Part shown: positions 1-11,294 of the stretch, in pieces | Position numbering within the stretch: position 1 is the first letter of the stretch | Layout of the letters: the number at the start of each line of letters is the position of its first letter | NCBI RefSeq assembly: GCF_014805625.2 | Contig: NW_023998415.1 | Location: forward strand, 25,871,874-25,935,873 | From: Glossina fuscipes | Taxonomy: Eukaryota; Arthropoda; Insecta; Diptera; Glossinidae | Direction of reading: 5' to 3' | Length of the DNA stretch: 64,000 bases | Position numbers and translations under genes: made by a program | The notes under the pieces: generated by a model | The model's database searches: none | What the model was told of the DNA's origin: nothing | What the model saw: the letters and a program-made list of their open reading frames with translations, nothing else

Positions 1-412
1 AACCGCTAGAAGTAAGTGTCGACAAACTCATAAGTAATTTGTTTTAGGGCACTAATCGTACCCGCACACCGTTTAAACATAATGCACATAGAAATAATTC
101 TAATAAAAATTGACGACAGCATACAAATTAAGATATTAAAATTATGTATAATATCTAAAAATGTATACGTGAGTATGTCTATATAAAAATCTTTTACGTT
201 TGCTTTAATGTAAAGAAAAACAAAAGAAGAAAAGCAAACAAACAAGAAATTGTTGCTTTTTTTTAACGAGCTCTTAACGCAAGCGCAATAGCGATTATAA
301 CATCTTTCGTTTTCTATAATATATATGTCGGATATAGTAGGTTTTCGTAGAATGAAATTTCATGGAACGAAAATCAAGTAACGATATTTTCCTTCTTTTT
401 TTTTTATTACAG
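1..412. other. AT-rich noncoding stretch
   Basis: No gene or repeat is recognised. The open frames here are short and AT-driven. The last 25 bases form a pyrimidine-rich run ending in TTATTACAG, which is discussed with the candidate exon that follows. Confidence 0.5.
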
Positions 413-483
413 CGCACGAACCAACGATGCTGCCCGAGATACTCAGATCGAGTGTCGAGGAGAAAAATATATATCACCGACTG
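413..483 (+). other. Candidate 71-nt internal exon
   Basis: A pyrimidine tract ends in ATTACAG at 404-412 and is followed by 71 bases that are about half G+C, in a neighbourhood that is mostly A and T. The stretch is closed by CTG|GTAAAA at 484. All three forward frames are open across it. One reads ARTNDAARDTQIECR, another HEPTMLPEILRSS. The length (71) would shift phase by two. I do not recognise the peptide in any frame, so the gene is unknown. A chance match to splice consensus cannot be excluded; the sharp base-composition change is the main support. Confidence 0.3.
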
Positions 484-1064
484 GTAAAAATAATTTTTCA
501 AACTTAAAAGCAATACTTTAAAATAAGTCTTTGGTCGATCTTGTCAGTGCGTGAGAGAATGGTTTCAGAGCGTTTTTGAATGAGAAAGAAAGCAAAAAAC
601 TATCAAAGTCGCCCTAAAACCCGGCAGAAAGCAATCAGCAATTTGGAAACCTTTGGACTGAAATAAAGCAAAAGCAAAAACAAAATATAAGAAATAATAT
701 GTGTGGTCGTACATACATCATATATATAAAAAAAAAAAAAAAAAAAACACACACACACGCACACACATATATATGCAGACAAAATAAGAGTTTTAGAAAG
801 ACCCTTTTTCGTAAGATGGCTAAGATCTGCTTAACAGACTCTGTAACCCTGGGACATGTAAAGAAAAGGAAAGACAGAAATTGGAACCCGTTACGCGCTT
901 TCAGAAGAAAGGCGACATTTACACATGTAAACGCAAACATGCGTAAAGGAACCCATCGTTCACTATATCGTATGTGCGAGTATCAATCAACAAATTTGTA
1001 GCATGACTTATGCATGTCGTCATTGTTGCAATTTTCAAAGAAAATGACTGATACTCCCACCATC
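484..1064. other. Noncoding stretch with microsatellite
   Basis: Holds a compound A-run plus (AC)n tract at 728-766 and otherwise nothing recognisable. An open frame of about 100 codons crosses the A/AC run and has the lysine/threonine/histidine composition expected from that low-complexity DNA, so it is not called. Confidence 0.5.
728..766. repeat. Compound A20-(AC)n microsatellite
   Basis: Twenty A residues (728-747) pass directly into an AC/GC/AC repeat. Confidence 0.9.
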
Positions 1065-1280
1065 AGTTTGCAACATACAGTTGCTTTAGCGTTGTTGTTA
1101 GTTTTTTTGATCGCTTTGGATGGCTTTCGCTGATCGCTGTCCACTCGATTGACTGCCGACTTGACTCTGGAGTGTAGGGATGAGTTCATGTTTCATCTTT
1201 TGTCACCCAATCACATGAAAAAGATCCCTTTGAATTTGCCTGACCAGCACCAGGCAGCGCTTGGAATCATCAGCGCCTTC
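1065..1280 (-). mobile_element. Mariner transposase fragment, mauritiana-like
   Basis: On the minus strand this encodes pieces of a mariner (D,D34D) transposase around the first catalytic aspartate. One frame gives ADDSKRCL near 1275-1255. A second frame gives WVTKDET, a stop, then HPYTPESSRQSIEWTA and a lysine-rich end. This corresponds to the conserved VTMDETW-HHYTPES-RQSAEWTA block of Mos1-like elements. The catalytic Asp (KDET) is kept, but the following Trp codon TGG has become TGA, and a frameshift separates the two pieces. No N-terminal helix-turn-helix, later catalytic residues or terminal inverted repeats were found, so this is an internal relic. The match to the family block is long enough that I consider it secure. 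Confidence 0.75.
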
Positions 1281-2029
1281 TGATATTTTCCAGGTGTCAG
1301 TTATCTCAATGGAACTTTACTTTTTGATCTTCCAAAACGATTTTGTGCATTTTTTCAACAAAATTTAAAAAAGCAAAAATAAAAAAAAAAAATGCCAAAC
1401 CTATCGACGTTCGTATATAAAATAAATAAAAAAAATGGAACTAAATGACTAAGTTTTCGAAAACGTTTATATCTGATATATGTATCATTTTCCACTTTGT
1501 TGAATTCTTTAACAAAAATGGACAGAAACTCGCAAGGCTAGACAGGACGCACTGAAACATATCAAGGCCTGGCATAATAATAATAATAAAAAAAAAAAAC
1601 AGAAACTAATTTTCAAACGGCAGCAAAGCCTACCACTATCATGTATGCATGTATGTAGTCCAACTGATCAGTCTGTGAACGATAAATTAAATCTTTTCAA
1701 CTCTAACTATGGTTTCGATAATAAACGCTTACAAAAGAGATAAAGCAGGCGAAAAATACTAATAATAACTAATTAAAATATATTCATAATGACAACTGAA
1801 TCAGTTATGAATTTATATTGAATTGTTGCCTGCTTAAATATGAAATTGTTTTTAATTAAAAACAAGAAGAAAAAAAAATTTTAAATTTTTATTCGTTTTC
1901 AAATGCATCGTTGATATATCTACCGGTCGTAAAAACGAAATTAATTACCCTACAACTTTTCCCTTAATACGGCAATTCATTGAACTACTTTGAGGCATTT
2001 TATGGGAAGAGGTTGAAAAATTAGTCAGG

Positions 2030-2158
2030 CATGGGGCTCTTGGGCTTGAGTTCTCGGTGTACCTGCTGCCAGGCCAGAATCGATCGACTTATTGAAACTT
2101 AGGTCTATCTCAACTTAATACACCCTTTTACCACTGCGTGCGCTGTAAGGTGTAAGCA
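2030..2158 (-). repeat. Fragment of TACCCTACACC dispersed repeat
   Basis: Read on the minus strand it gives the head of the dispersed family: a TACACC-like start region, then GAGATAGACCTAAG, then TCGATCGATTCTGG. These are the same landmarks, in the same order, as in the copies at 48535 and 62415. It is truncated and diverged. Confidence 0.5.
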
Positions 2159-2616
2159 ATAAAAATAAAGATAAATAAAAAAATTTTAATTTGAACGATT
2201 TGGTAATCACTGCTCCAACTTTTTTTTAATGCGGATCATAAAGAATATACGCACGGTACATTTGTCAAATAGTTTGTAACGCATTAAAGCCTATCTACAT
2301 GTACACATTCTTGATTACCGTGAATGTTTGTCTATCTGTCCTTTATTTGAAATCGCGAATATAATCTTAAAACTTCGCCTAAATGCACACACTTTATATT
2401 CAATTTAATCTTATTATAGTCTGCTCTGCTCAAAAAATCACTTAACCTGGGATAAGCATTACCACACAACCGCCGAGAAACATCTCAAGTATATATTTAT
2501 GATTTTTAGAGTTAAGATACTTATTTAAGATATGCTGCTAAATTCGAAATATGCAGGACATACGTCGTTTACACTCTATTTTCCGATCAGATGTCACAGA
2601 AAATCAATCAAAAAAA

Positions 2617-2651
2617 AAATAAATAAATAAATAAATAAGTAAATAAATAAA
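2617..2651. repeat. (AAAT)n microsatellite
   Basis: Tandem AAAT units with one interruption, following an A run. Confidence 0.9.
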
Positions 2652-2712
2652 CTAGTGGTAGATACTGCAAAATTCGAGGCAAACTAGAATATGACTTCAA
2701 TTCTATGTAAAT

Positions 2713-2736
2713 GTATATATATATATATATATTGCT

Positions 2737-2768
<32 letters not shown>

Positions 2769-2770
2769 TT
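2713..2770. repeat. (TA)n array with a duplicated unit
   Basis: Two TA runs, each ending in the same TATATATTGCTTA segment, so the array looks duplicated as a block. Confidence 0.85.
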
Positions 2771-3207
2771 GCTTAAGATATATGTGAAGGCAAAAACATT
2801 GTACGTATATTGCGCATATATTTGTTCGTAGAAAACTCATTTAACACTTTATGTGCTATGCACCCCTAGAGGCCACGCAGTATTTATGATGTACGTCTCG
2901 CTACATAGGCTACAAAGCATACAATATTTCATATGCACGTGTAACACATACAACAGACAATTTATTTATTTTGATATTTAAATTTAAATGTTTCTCTCTT
3001 TTTCTTTTCATTTATGCCAACCAACCCATATGCAAGAGTTTAAAAGGCTAATATATAAGCGCATATGTTTATGTATTTGTTTTTGCATTCATTTATTATA
3101 TGATTTCTAGTGTTGCATGTTTATTGGCAATTTTTATAATGTGTTTATATGAAATGTTTAATGTTTTACTAATATTTTTTACACATACACAAATGCACAC
3201 AAACACA

Positions 3208-3230
3208 AACACACACACACACACACACAC
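3208..3230. repeat. (AC)n microsatellite
   Basis: Perfect AC dinucleotide run preceded by a looser CACAAA-type sequence. Confidence 0.9.
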
Positions 3231-4671
3231 TCAGATATCTTTCGAAATGGACGCAAGTGCAATTGAAATTATTAACTAAAAGAATATTATAAATATTCGA
3301 AGACTCGATTTTTCGATTTGCAAAAGCAAAATAGAGAAACTATCCTTTTCCTTCTCCCTCTTGTCCAATTTTAAGTATAATATAGTGGATCAGCAGATTA
3401 GATTTAATATTATTTATGTCATTATGTGTAATTATTGGGGACTAACGAGCCCATCATTTCTATTATTAAGATAAACATGATAATGAACTACCAGAGTAAT
3501 GAAATTTATATAACACGTATTTTTCTGTCCGTTCTATATCTATCTATACGTCGCTTGTATGCGGGCGTCCACAGAAATGAACACAAAAAAGTGCAAATTG
3601 ATCTATGCGTTCAATTTTCTATCCTAAGCAGTTGTGAAACCTTAGCTAGATCAAGAGCGCATTTGTGAGAACCCGTCTAATCACTGAACTATTTCATCCT
3701 TAATTAAATTATTTTCTGATGTGAAAATTTGATTTCTTGATTGATTTTTCATTCAAAGTACGTATACTGCAGCCAAATTTTAATTCATGCTTACACAAAT
3801 GCTCTGTCATTGCCTCCACTTAAAGTTTTCAAGCAGAGGAAATTGCGTTGAGTATTTATATCAGTAATAGACGTTTCTATATTTTTCAGTCCCAATTCGA
3901 CTAAATGGACTGACAATTCCGAATTTTTTGACAGCACTTAGTTAATAAAGAAAAAAAAGGTCACAAATTATTGGGTAAAGTGAAAAATCGTTTTTCTCCT
4001 GCACAACAATTGTCGCAACAACACAATTTTGAAGTAGCCCGGTCGATTCTGATCCTGAAACATTGATTGTTTCTTTCAGTACCGAAAAATAGGTACAGTT
4101 TGCTCCTCGCTTATACATATGTATATGTAGGTCAAAGATTTCTGTTTTAATGTTAAGGAGGAAGGACGAAGAAGCAAATGAGTAGTGTTTGTGTGAAAGC
4201 GGGGACATATGGACTGATGGCGCAAATCATTCCTGATCGGGTGCTTCAGAAGCGAGCAGTGCAATTAGAGTATGATTATTGTATGCCATGAGGTATGCGA
4301 GTATCTCAAGGAGGATTCCTTTCCTCTTTTTCCAATCAAAGGGCTTCTCTTATACGTGTAGGAACGGTGGTGATCAAGAAAATTCATAAGTAGGAAAGAA
4401 GTGACATATTTTTGCTTCTTTTGCCCTCGTTTCACTTTCACTTTTCCTTCTTTTTTTTTTTTTTTTTCTTCTGTAAACTCTCTTCTGGCAGGATAGAAGA
4501 CGCTTTAAGTTATTCAGGTTGAACAATTTTTCTTATATGTGTTCACATGTGGACGACTGGGGAATCAAATGAAACCAAGTTCGATTAGATGAAGGCTACT
4601 AAACCTAAACTTATTATCGACCCGACTTGCGTTCCAGTGTGTTTTTTTTTTTTTTCGTTTCGAGTCGAAAT

Positions 4672-4800
4672 CAAGCGATGTTTGAAGTCATATTCAAATG
4701 CCATGAAATCGCATCGCTTTCAATTCCCTGCAATCGCGCCAACTTTTACACGATTGTTACGCAGAATGAAAAATGGACAAAAATATTTAATAGAAATGTT
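4672..4800 (+). mobile_element. Probable mariner transposase scrap
   Basis: One forward frame reads FEVIFKCHEIAS and, further on, ANFYTIVTQNEKWTKIF. This resembles the FEV...FLDRIVTCDEKWILY block of SETMAR-like mariner transposases, which holds the first catalytic Asp. Here that Asp would be Asn (QNEKW). The similarity stops soon after, and the overlapping 121-codon frame (4589-4954) begins inside a T run. The alternative is a chance match; the co-linear FEV and IVT-EKW motifs make me lean to mariner. Confidence 0.35.
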
Positions 4801-5028
4801 GGGCTTACCGAGTGTGGTATGTTTTATGAGGCATGGAGTATATACAACGGTCGGTCCCATTTGTCTTTTCCTATATGATGCTAACTATTTCCCTATGAGT
4901 TACAGCAAAGCGGTGCTATTATTATCATATATGGTGTACGTTACTGTTTTCTAAACGGTTTTTTTTTTTTTTTAACTAAATATCTCAGCACATATAGTTA
5001 CTTACTGGACGAGATATATTGATATATA

Positions 5029-5075
5029 TATATATATATATATGTATATAAATATATATATGTATATATATATAT
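5029..5075. repeat. (TA)n tract
   Basis: Imperfect TA dinucleotide repeat with TGTA and AAATA interruptions. Confidence 0.85.
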
Positions 5076-5984
5076 GTGTTGCGCTAAAGTTTTCAGCTTG
5101 TGTCTGCTGTCAGTTAAATGCATTTGTTGTAAACAGTTGTTGTCGTAGCTGCACTTTTATGTTTATGACATAAAAATTTGTTGATTTTTCTTGTGCTACA
5201 CTTTGCATTGCAAATTTTTTCTTCCTTCTTGTTTTTCTTTATTTATTTCGTTTTGTTCGTTTTTTCTCTCTCTCTCTCTGTTTTTATTTTTTATTTTCTT
5301 TTTTTTTTGCTTATACCATAACAATACAGTAACTTCTGAGCACAATAAGATAAATTGTAGTTGTTGTTTTTCTTCTTTTTTTTTTTTTTTTCTTTTTTCT
5401 GCTTATAAACGACTTTTATTCATGTTGATCTTTGTATGGGTTTTGTAACTAAATCAACAATGATTTTTGTTTCGTTTTGTAAGCTGATTTAGTTTTCTTC
5501 CTGCCATCCAAATGCATTAGTGAAAAGCATGCATGTCATGTGGTGAAGAAAACCAATGTTCATGGAGCTGTCTTGTCTTGTAATATTGATGTGTTTTCAT
5601 TGTTACTGTCATTGTTGTAAGTTGATGCTTGTGTTGCTTTAAAAACAATAGACGTTGTATTTTTGTTTGCTTTTCTACTTTATTGAGGTAAATAATGTCA
5701 CAGAAAATTTAATTTATTTAAAGTTTTATAAAAAGAATTTAAATGGTAGCGCGTGCTTTTTTACCAAAACTTTACGTCACACTGTCTGCCTTTGCTAAGA
5801 CACTTTTCATTATTACCTTTTTCTTCACTCTTTTTCTTTTTCTTTTTTTTTTTTTTTTTCTCTATCTTTCCTTGCATGTATTTTATATATTAAAGTAACA
5901 TTTTCTCTGGATTAACTTTTAATGCATTTTCATGTTTATAACTAAGTGCTTTTTTGTGATTCGACAAAAAGGGAAGAAAAAGTT

Positions 5985-6060
5985 ACATTGAATTTGGGCC
6001 GAATCTTTAAATACCCACCGTTACCTCCGGTGCGCGAGATTCGATTGCAAAAGAAATTGA
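5985..6060 (+). repeat. Possible second dispersed-repeat family, fragment
   Basis: The run GGGCCGAATCTT followed by AAATACCCACCG resembles, from memory, the start of an abundant repeat in calyptrate fly genomes in which a GCCGAATCTTATATACCC segment precedes a CACCATGG-like stretch. I see no second clear copy in the window, so the call rests on recall only. Confidence 0.2.
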
Positions 6061-7084
6061 AAAATCTTAAGACTTAAACTCATATACCTCATATCCTATA
6101 TGACATCTTTTCTGGCCTAACTTTACTTATTCTAGCTTTTTATACATATGCGGTTGTAAGAATTTTAAGCGACTTCCTTAACCAATTAAAGAAACAAACG
6201 AGTGACAAAAAGAAAAGAAAAAATCTGAATTTGCATAAATAAGATAATCAACTGCCTTCTGCCTAGAGAGATACAGAGTTAGTATTGCGAATTTAACAGA
6301 CAATAGACAGATAGGAAAGAACATATCGCGTTCTTCATTCCGATGCATTACATTCCGATGCGTTACAAATCTCACTCATATACATATATGGCTGGGAAAA
6401 CACCCGAAGGAATCTACGATATTTTTAATTAATGTCTTTATAATATTTAGCAATAAACTTATGGTCGATCAAGCTCAAGCTCATAAAAATTTAATTTACA
6501 TACTCTGGCGATTTAGCTATGATTTAACGAGAAATACTTAATCTCTCCTTGTTGGCAATCTATGCATAACCAAGAAATCGATTCAGAGAGAAATGAGAAA
6601 AAAAGTTTTGGTTTTGTTTCCTTTTTTTAATTTTTTTTTTTAACTGAACGCAACCTATCCTTCCAGACACATGTTCTAATTGCAACAGAGAGACTTTGGT
6701 TAAACTGATTGATTCCTTTTTCCCGAGGATTTCCATGAGTCTATCAGCATTTCTGTGCGTTACAAACCTGCCACAGACTTAATATACTCTCTATGCAGGC
6801 TAAGCAAAAAAAAAAAAAAAAAAAAAAAAAAACGAAAATTTTTATTGCGGTCACAACTATTTGTAACTGTTTGCAAGCGAGACACATCATTAATAATTGT
6901 TTTCAGCATCAAATTTTTCCTTTTTCTTATTCAGTTAAGTATCTTAGCAAAAAAAAAAAACAAAAAAAAAAAAAAAAAAAATGGCGATAAATAAAAGGTG
7001 TCCTAAAATGAGATGACTTTTTATTTTTTTTTTTTCATTTAACGATTATCTGAATTTTTGTTTTCTTTTTGATGCCCTAGAATA

Positions 7085-7345
7085 GTTGTAGTATACCTAG
7101 GTATATTAACATTGCGCGGACGTCTGTAACATCCAAAAGGACTTAAGGTAGACTCGACTTTTCTTATACTGGTTGATCCAGGATCTAAGCTTGTCTGCAT
7201 CTCTAATGTCTAGCCTTCTAAGTTTCTGTTCAACGTATAGGGCTTGGCTATTATGGAGTTATTTTGACAGCCTTTGACCTAAGAACGAACGCTAGTGAAA
7301 ATGATTCGGATCAATCCAATTTTTCGAACGTATCTCGCAATTTTC
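7085..7345 (+). repeat. Dispersed repeat copy, 5' part
   Basis: Shows the family landmarks in order: a GTAGACTCGACTTTTC segment, then TGGTTGATCCAGGATC followed by TAAGCTTGTCTGC, then GACCTAAGAACGAACGC and GAAAATGATTCGGATCAAT. The same order occurs at 11990-12180 and 62430-62610. The 3' half is missing; the sequence runs into the LINE region. Confidence 0.65.
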
Positions 7346-7593
7346 ATAATTCCTCGGCCCGGTGAGTAGCCGTACTTTGGCTAAATCTAAGTTGGTATTA
7401 AAAATTTATTTTAGCTGGGGAAGGGTTTTAAACCCCTGTTCAAAGGCAAACTGGATCTTTTTATTAAAAAAAAAAATTTCATTTTCAATATCCGGTGGCA
7501 AAAATTTGTCCGCTCAATTTGGATCACGTTATAAGAAAAGTGTGCCACCCGCAAATTTAAGTGAACAAATGATGATAACGTTGACAAGCGTTG

Positions 7594-8814
7594 GAATCCC
7601 TTTTATGTAATCTATGCATTAATGAGATCCCCTCGGTGATTAAATCCAGCCAGATCTTAATATGCGCTGACGATGTTAAACTGTTTTCTTCTTTCTCCTT
7701 GGAATCGCAATCGTGTCAAGTCTAAATTGACTTAAATAATTTGGTTACATAATGCTCATTAAATTTTATGAAATTAAATCTCAGAAAATTGCAAGAAGCT
7801 TTCTTTCTCAAGGACAGGGTACTTCATTGATTTACACAAGTTGGAAAACGTAGATTCGTTCATTGATTTAGGGGTTCTATTCGATCGAAGACTACGTTTT
7901 AATTTGCACATTGAACTCTCCTTAAGGAAAGCTGGATCCGCACTAGGTTTCATTAAGAGACGATCCCAACAGTTTATGGATATTTGTATTACAGAAAGTC
8001 TTTACATGTGCTTAGTTAGACCGATACTTGAGTATGCCTCTCTTTTGTTGTCTCCTTCCTAGATGTCTTAAGCCGATTCAATTGAATCCGCTCAAAAGCA
8101 ATTCTTGCTGATTGCAGAATTGAAGAATTTCTGTTGGGATCCCTTTGTCTCTCTGCCTTCTTATGAAAGTACGTTGCTCCTGCTATCCTTACCATCACTT
8201 GAGGCACGTAAATTTATCCTTGGAATTTGCTTCTTAATGAAGTCAATAAACGGTATCGGTGTCGATTCGCCGACACTACTAGGTGAGGTAAATTCCATTA
8301 ATCGCTTCTCCAGGCATTCTATCTTCATTAAGCTTAGTCAATGTAAATATAATTATGAGCTGTTTAATTCGTTTAGCGTTGTTTGCGGAAACCTAAATGA
8401 CGTCTGTCACTTAATCCCAATATCGGACTCATTAAAATCTATGCTGAACATGCGCGCTTTGCCTATGTCGTATTTACAATGATTCGAAAATTAACTGTTG
8501 TTGCTCACTGTATCGGTTGCCGGGCTTTTGCGTGTTTGCAATGGCTTAAGGGTGCACTTGCAAGTTGGATCTGTATTGGTCGTGGGTGTGCCTCTACAAC
8601 TAGTGCAGAGTGTACATGCTCTCTTTCTTTTTTATTTATTTATACATGAATTATTATTATTAGTTTTTTTGTTTTTCTTTACTTCTCCTTATATACTCTG
8701 TATTAGTTTTTAATAACAACTATTATAGTATAAGATTTACTTCCCGAAGTCAATTGAATTCGGCTATTAATTTATTTAAACTGAGTTTCATGGATAAGTA
8801 AATAAATAAATAAG
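7594..8814 (+). mobile_element. Decayed Jockey-clade LINE, ORF2 3' half
   Basis: Encodes the end of a non-LTR reverse transcriptase and the C-terminal region. From about 7605 the frame gives CNLCINEIPSVIKSSQIL, then CADDVKLFSS (the catalytic YADD box, with Tyr changed to Cys at 7663-7674). After a one-base insertion near 7787 the frame from 7841 to 8482 stays open except for two stops near 8060-8071. It reads DLGVLFDRRLRFNLHIE, LGFIKRRS, LVRPILEYAS, QKQFLL, LPSYES, LPSLEARK and DSPTLLGEV, the standard order of Jockey-type elements. The final codons (SAINLFKLSFMDK, stop at 8799) run into (TAAA)n at 8799-8814, a LINE-style tail. The 5' part (endonuclease, ORF1) is absent. It cannot encode active protein. 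Confidence 0.9.
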
Positions 8815-9928
8815 ACGATTAAAGATCAATCCGTTTCTAATGTACGCCACTAGCTAATCGTTAGTCATCAGTGTATTATCTATAAACTACATGCACATAT
8901 ATTTGCATTCTCACTTCCTACATATACAGAAGATAGAGAGAGAAAATAATATAAACTAAATATTCAGTCAAAGTGCGAAGTCGAGGAGACGGCTAGGGAA
9001 ACATGATAACTGTTCTTTGTGGCAAGAGTTAGATGATTTCGTTTCGGACGAGATGTGCCTGCAATAAAAAGGTGCAACTTGTCACACATTTTGTGACAAA
9101 ATCAATTCACTGACAAAAAAGTTCACTGATCGCGTGCCCTCCGTAAATGCCTATGCGTCCCTGCTGCAGATCTTTTTGTTTAAAATCATGTTAAATCGTT
9201 GGTTTGCTCCAACACCCTACACAAACTCTCAACGGCTTTATTTTCCAAGATTACTCGTGACTTTGGTGAAATAAAAGCAGAAAAGTGGCTAAAGGTGTGT
9301 GTCCAAGAATAGAATTTTTATAGATTTCCCGATGCGGCCATCCAAATGAAATCATTTTTATATAAAAATCGCGTGAGCCAACATTGAAAATAAAAACAAA
9401 AATTATATATTTTGTTTTAACTTTAAATTAAACGTAATCTATATAAAAGATTATATAAAAGTGAATCGGAAAGTGTTAGTGAACCATTTTTCATGCATTG
9501 TGCCATTCAAAGATGTGTTATCCACGAATTTATTACAGTAAGGTCTAATAGATAATGGAACAAGCGGAGGTATCATTTGCGGCTTTTGACTCTTATACGA
9601 CAATCAAGTCCACTCCTCCCATTTGCATATTATATTTCTCCGCTATTTTCGAACAAGAAATATCGATCTTTTGTTTTAGTCCCTCATCATATCGACAGAT
9701 ATTGTCTACAAGTTGCGATCCAATATAAGTGAGCAACAAAGTAAACTCCTTTGTTATCTTTCCACGTCGTCGCCACCGTTATGGTGAGAAATTCTTCTCT
9801 CATAAGTTCCCCAAGAATCGTCAATAGATAGAACTTTCTTGTCTGCCATAGAATGGATCCCGTGTTTCAATAATTAGTATACCATAGGTAATGATGTGTA
9901 AAAATGATCGAAAAACACTATACGATTC

Positions 9929-10243
9929 GTGATTCGTGATATCACGCTGGCGAATCGTAACACGACGCTATCGGTGACTCCCAAATCTGGCTCATCTGTT
10001 AGTCTATTTCTTTTCTGTCATCTTGTCAGGAATATACTTCAGAACGGTATGCGTCTTCTACGAGACTATCTAAAACAAAAAGCTTGTAGCTCCTCTTGTG
10101 GGGCATATTTGGAAAATATTGATGCAGGAAATGATCTATTTTCGTTAAACACGTTTATTGAGAGATGTTGGTCTATGGCAATGGATGGAAATGTTCAATT
10201 TAGGCGATCTACTACTGGTCTGATTTTGTGTAACCGATCGTGA
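9929..10243 (+). other. Unassigned coding-like open frame
   Basis: A 104-codon frame with a mixed, protein-like composition, for example CGAYLENIDAGNDLFSLN and TFIERCWSMAMDGNVQF. It opens with GTG; the first in-frame ATG is at about 10049, leaving 64 codons. No known domain, signal peptide or transposase motif is visible, and no homologue comes to mind. It sits in a slightly G+C-richer patch (9000-10250). It could be an exon, a relic of an unknown mobile element, or chance. Confidence 0.2.
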
Positions 10244-11266
10244 CTGGGATGACCTCGCGGAAGCTGTTTTTCATAGTATATATAAAAACACACAAACACA
10301 TTATTAAAACAACAATTGTAACAACAAGTCCGAAGAGATTACAAAAATATGAAAGTAATAGTAAATGTTTCATCAAAGAACTTGATTGATTAGTGATCAG
10401 TGTGAGCGGTTTTGCATACTAATGTGAAGAGATTTTCAAGATACGATGTATAATAAATAGATTTATATCGGTAAGCATTTAAGGGTTAAGTCTCTATTAG
10501 TCTAATTGAATCATATTTGCTGTTGCCGTGTTCTTTCTCTCTGGTCACGTGCATGGATTTCGTTAGAAAAATAAATAAATAAATAACCAAAAAAAAATAA
10601 ATAAATAAATAAATAGGATTGAAAAAAGTTAGCAAAAGAAATTATATTCGAGGGCGGATTCCCTTCGTTTAGTTCAAGCGCATGCATAACTAGATCGTGA
10701 CGCATTTAACCTAATGATTTATGTTTACGTTCAGACACTTTTATCGAACGTTTTGTAAATTGGTAAACGTTTAAGGCGCATAAAGGCAAACGCAGGCGAG
10801 ACAATGTCTTAAGTGAAACTAAACGAAAGTGAAGTAAAGTCTAAGTTTAAGCAAAGACAACAGAATAGTGCCTGCAGAGCAAAATGTATTAAAATTTAGT
10901 TTATGCGAAAGATTTTCTTGATTGAAAAAAATACTAAATTATGAAAAGTTGTTTGTTTATAATAAGTGTTAATATAAATATTCATAGAAATATCGCTCGA
11001 TTCGATGTTTATTTGCATAAATAATATTTTTTTTTTTTTTTTTTTTATAAAAGACTGTATCATTATTGTTAAAACGAATACTTTTATTAGTTTATGTAAC
11101 ATAAGTAAACTATGAAATTTTAAAATTGAATTTCAAGAAATATTTCCTTTAGCCCGCCTCTCTTAAACCTTATTAGTGTTTTGTTTTCGTTTTTTGTTTT
11201 TTATTTTTATTCTTATTTATTTATTTATTTTTTTTTTTTTCCTATTGTTTTCATGGTGTGTACGGA

Positions 11267-11294
11267 TAAACAAACGCCTTAAGGTGTTTGTTTA
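11267..11294. promoter_or_regulatory. 28-bp near-perfect palindrome with forkhead-like halves
   Basis: TAAACAAAC, one base, CCTTAAGG, one base, GTTTGTTTA: symmetric over 28 bp except for one mismatched pair. Each arm (TGTTTGTTTA) resembles the forkhead-factor consensus. Binding is inference; the symmetry is directly visible. Confidence 0.4.

Larger units (their letters stand above)
1281..4671. other. AT-rich low-copy DNA with simple repeats
   Basis: No gene is recognised in about 3.4 kb. It contains a minus-strand fragment of the dispersed repeat (2030-2158), three microsatellites listed separately, and long A/T runs (for example 4450-4469). The frames at 3435-3668 and 3942-4264 show no family signature. 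A pyrimidine-AG at about 3880-3889 has no matching donor or open frame. Confidence 0.5.
4801..7079. other. AT-rich noncoding stretch
   Basis: No gene is recognised. It contains a (TA)n tract (5029-5075), several T runs (4960-4974, 5302-5310, 5376-5390, 5846-5860), a 25-A run (6807-6831) and a second A run (6949-6980). Frames at 5191-5448 and 6755-6994 are poly-Phe or poly-Lys artefacts of those runs. Confidence 0.5.

Noticed and set aside
6755..6994. Two lysine-rich frames
   Set aside because: Products of poly-A runs at 6807-6831 and 6949-6980.
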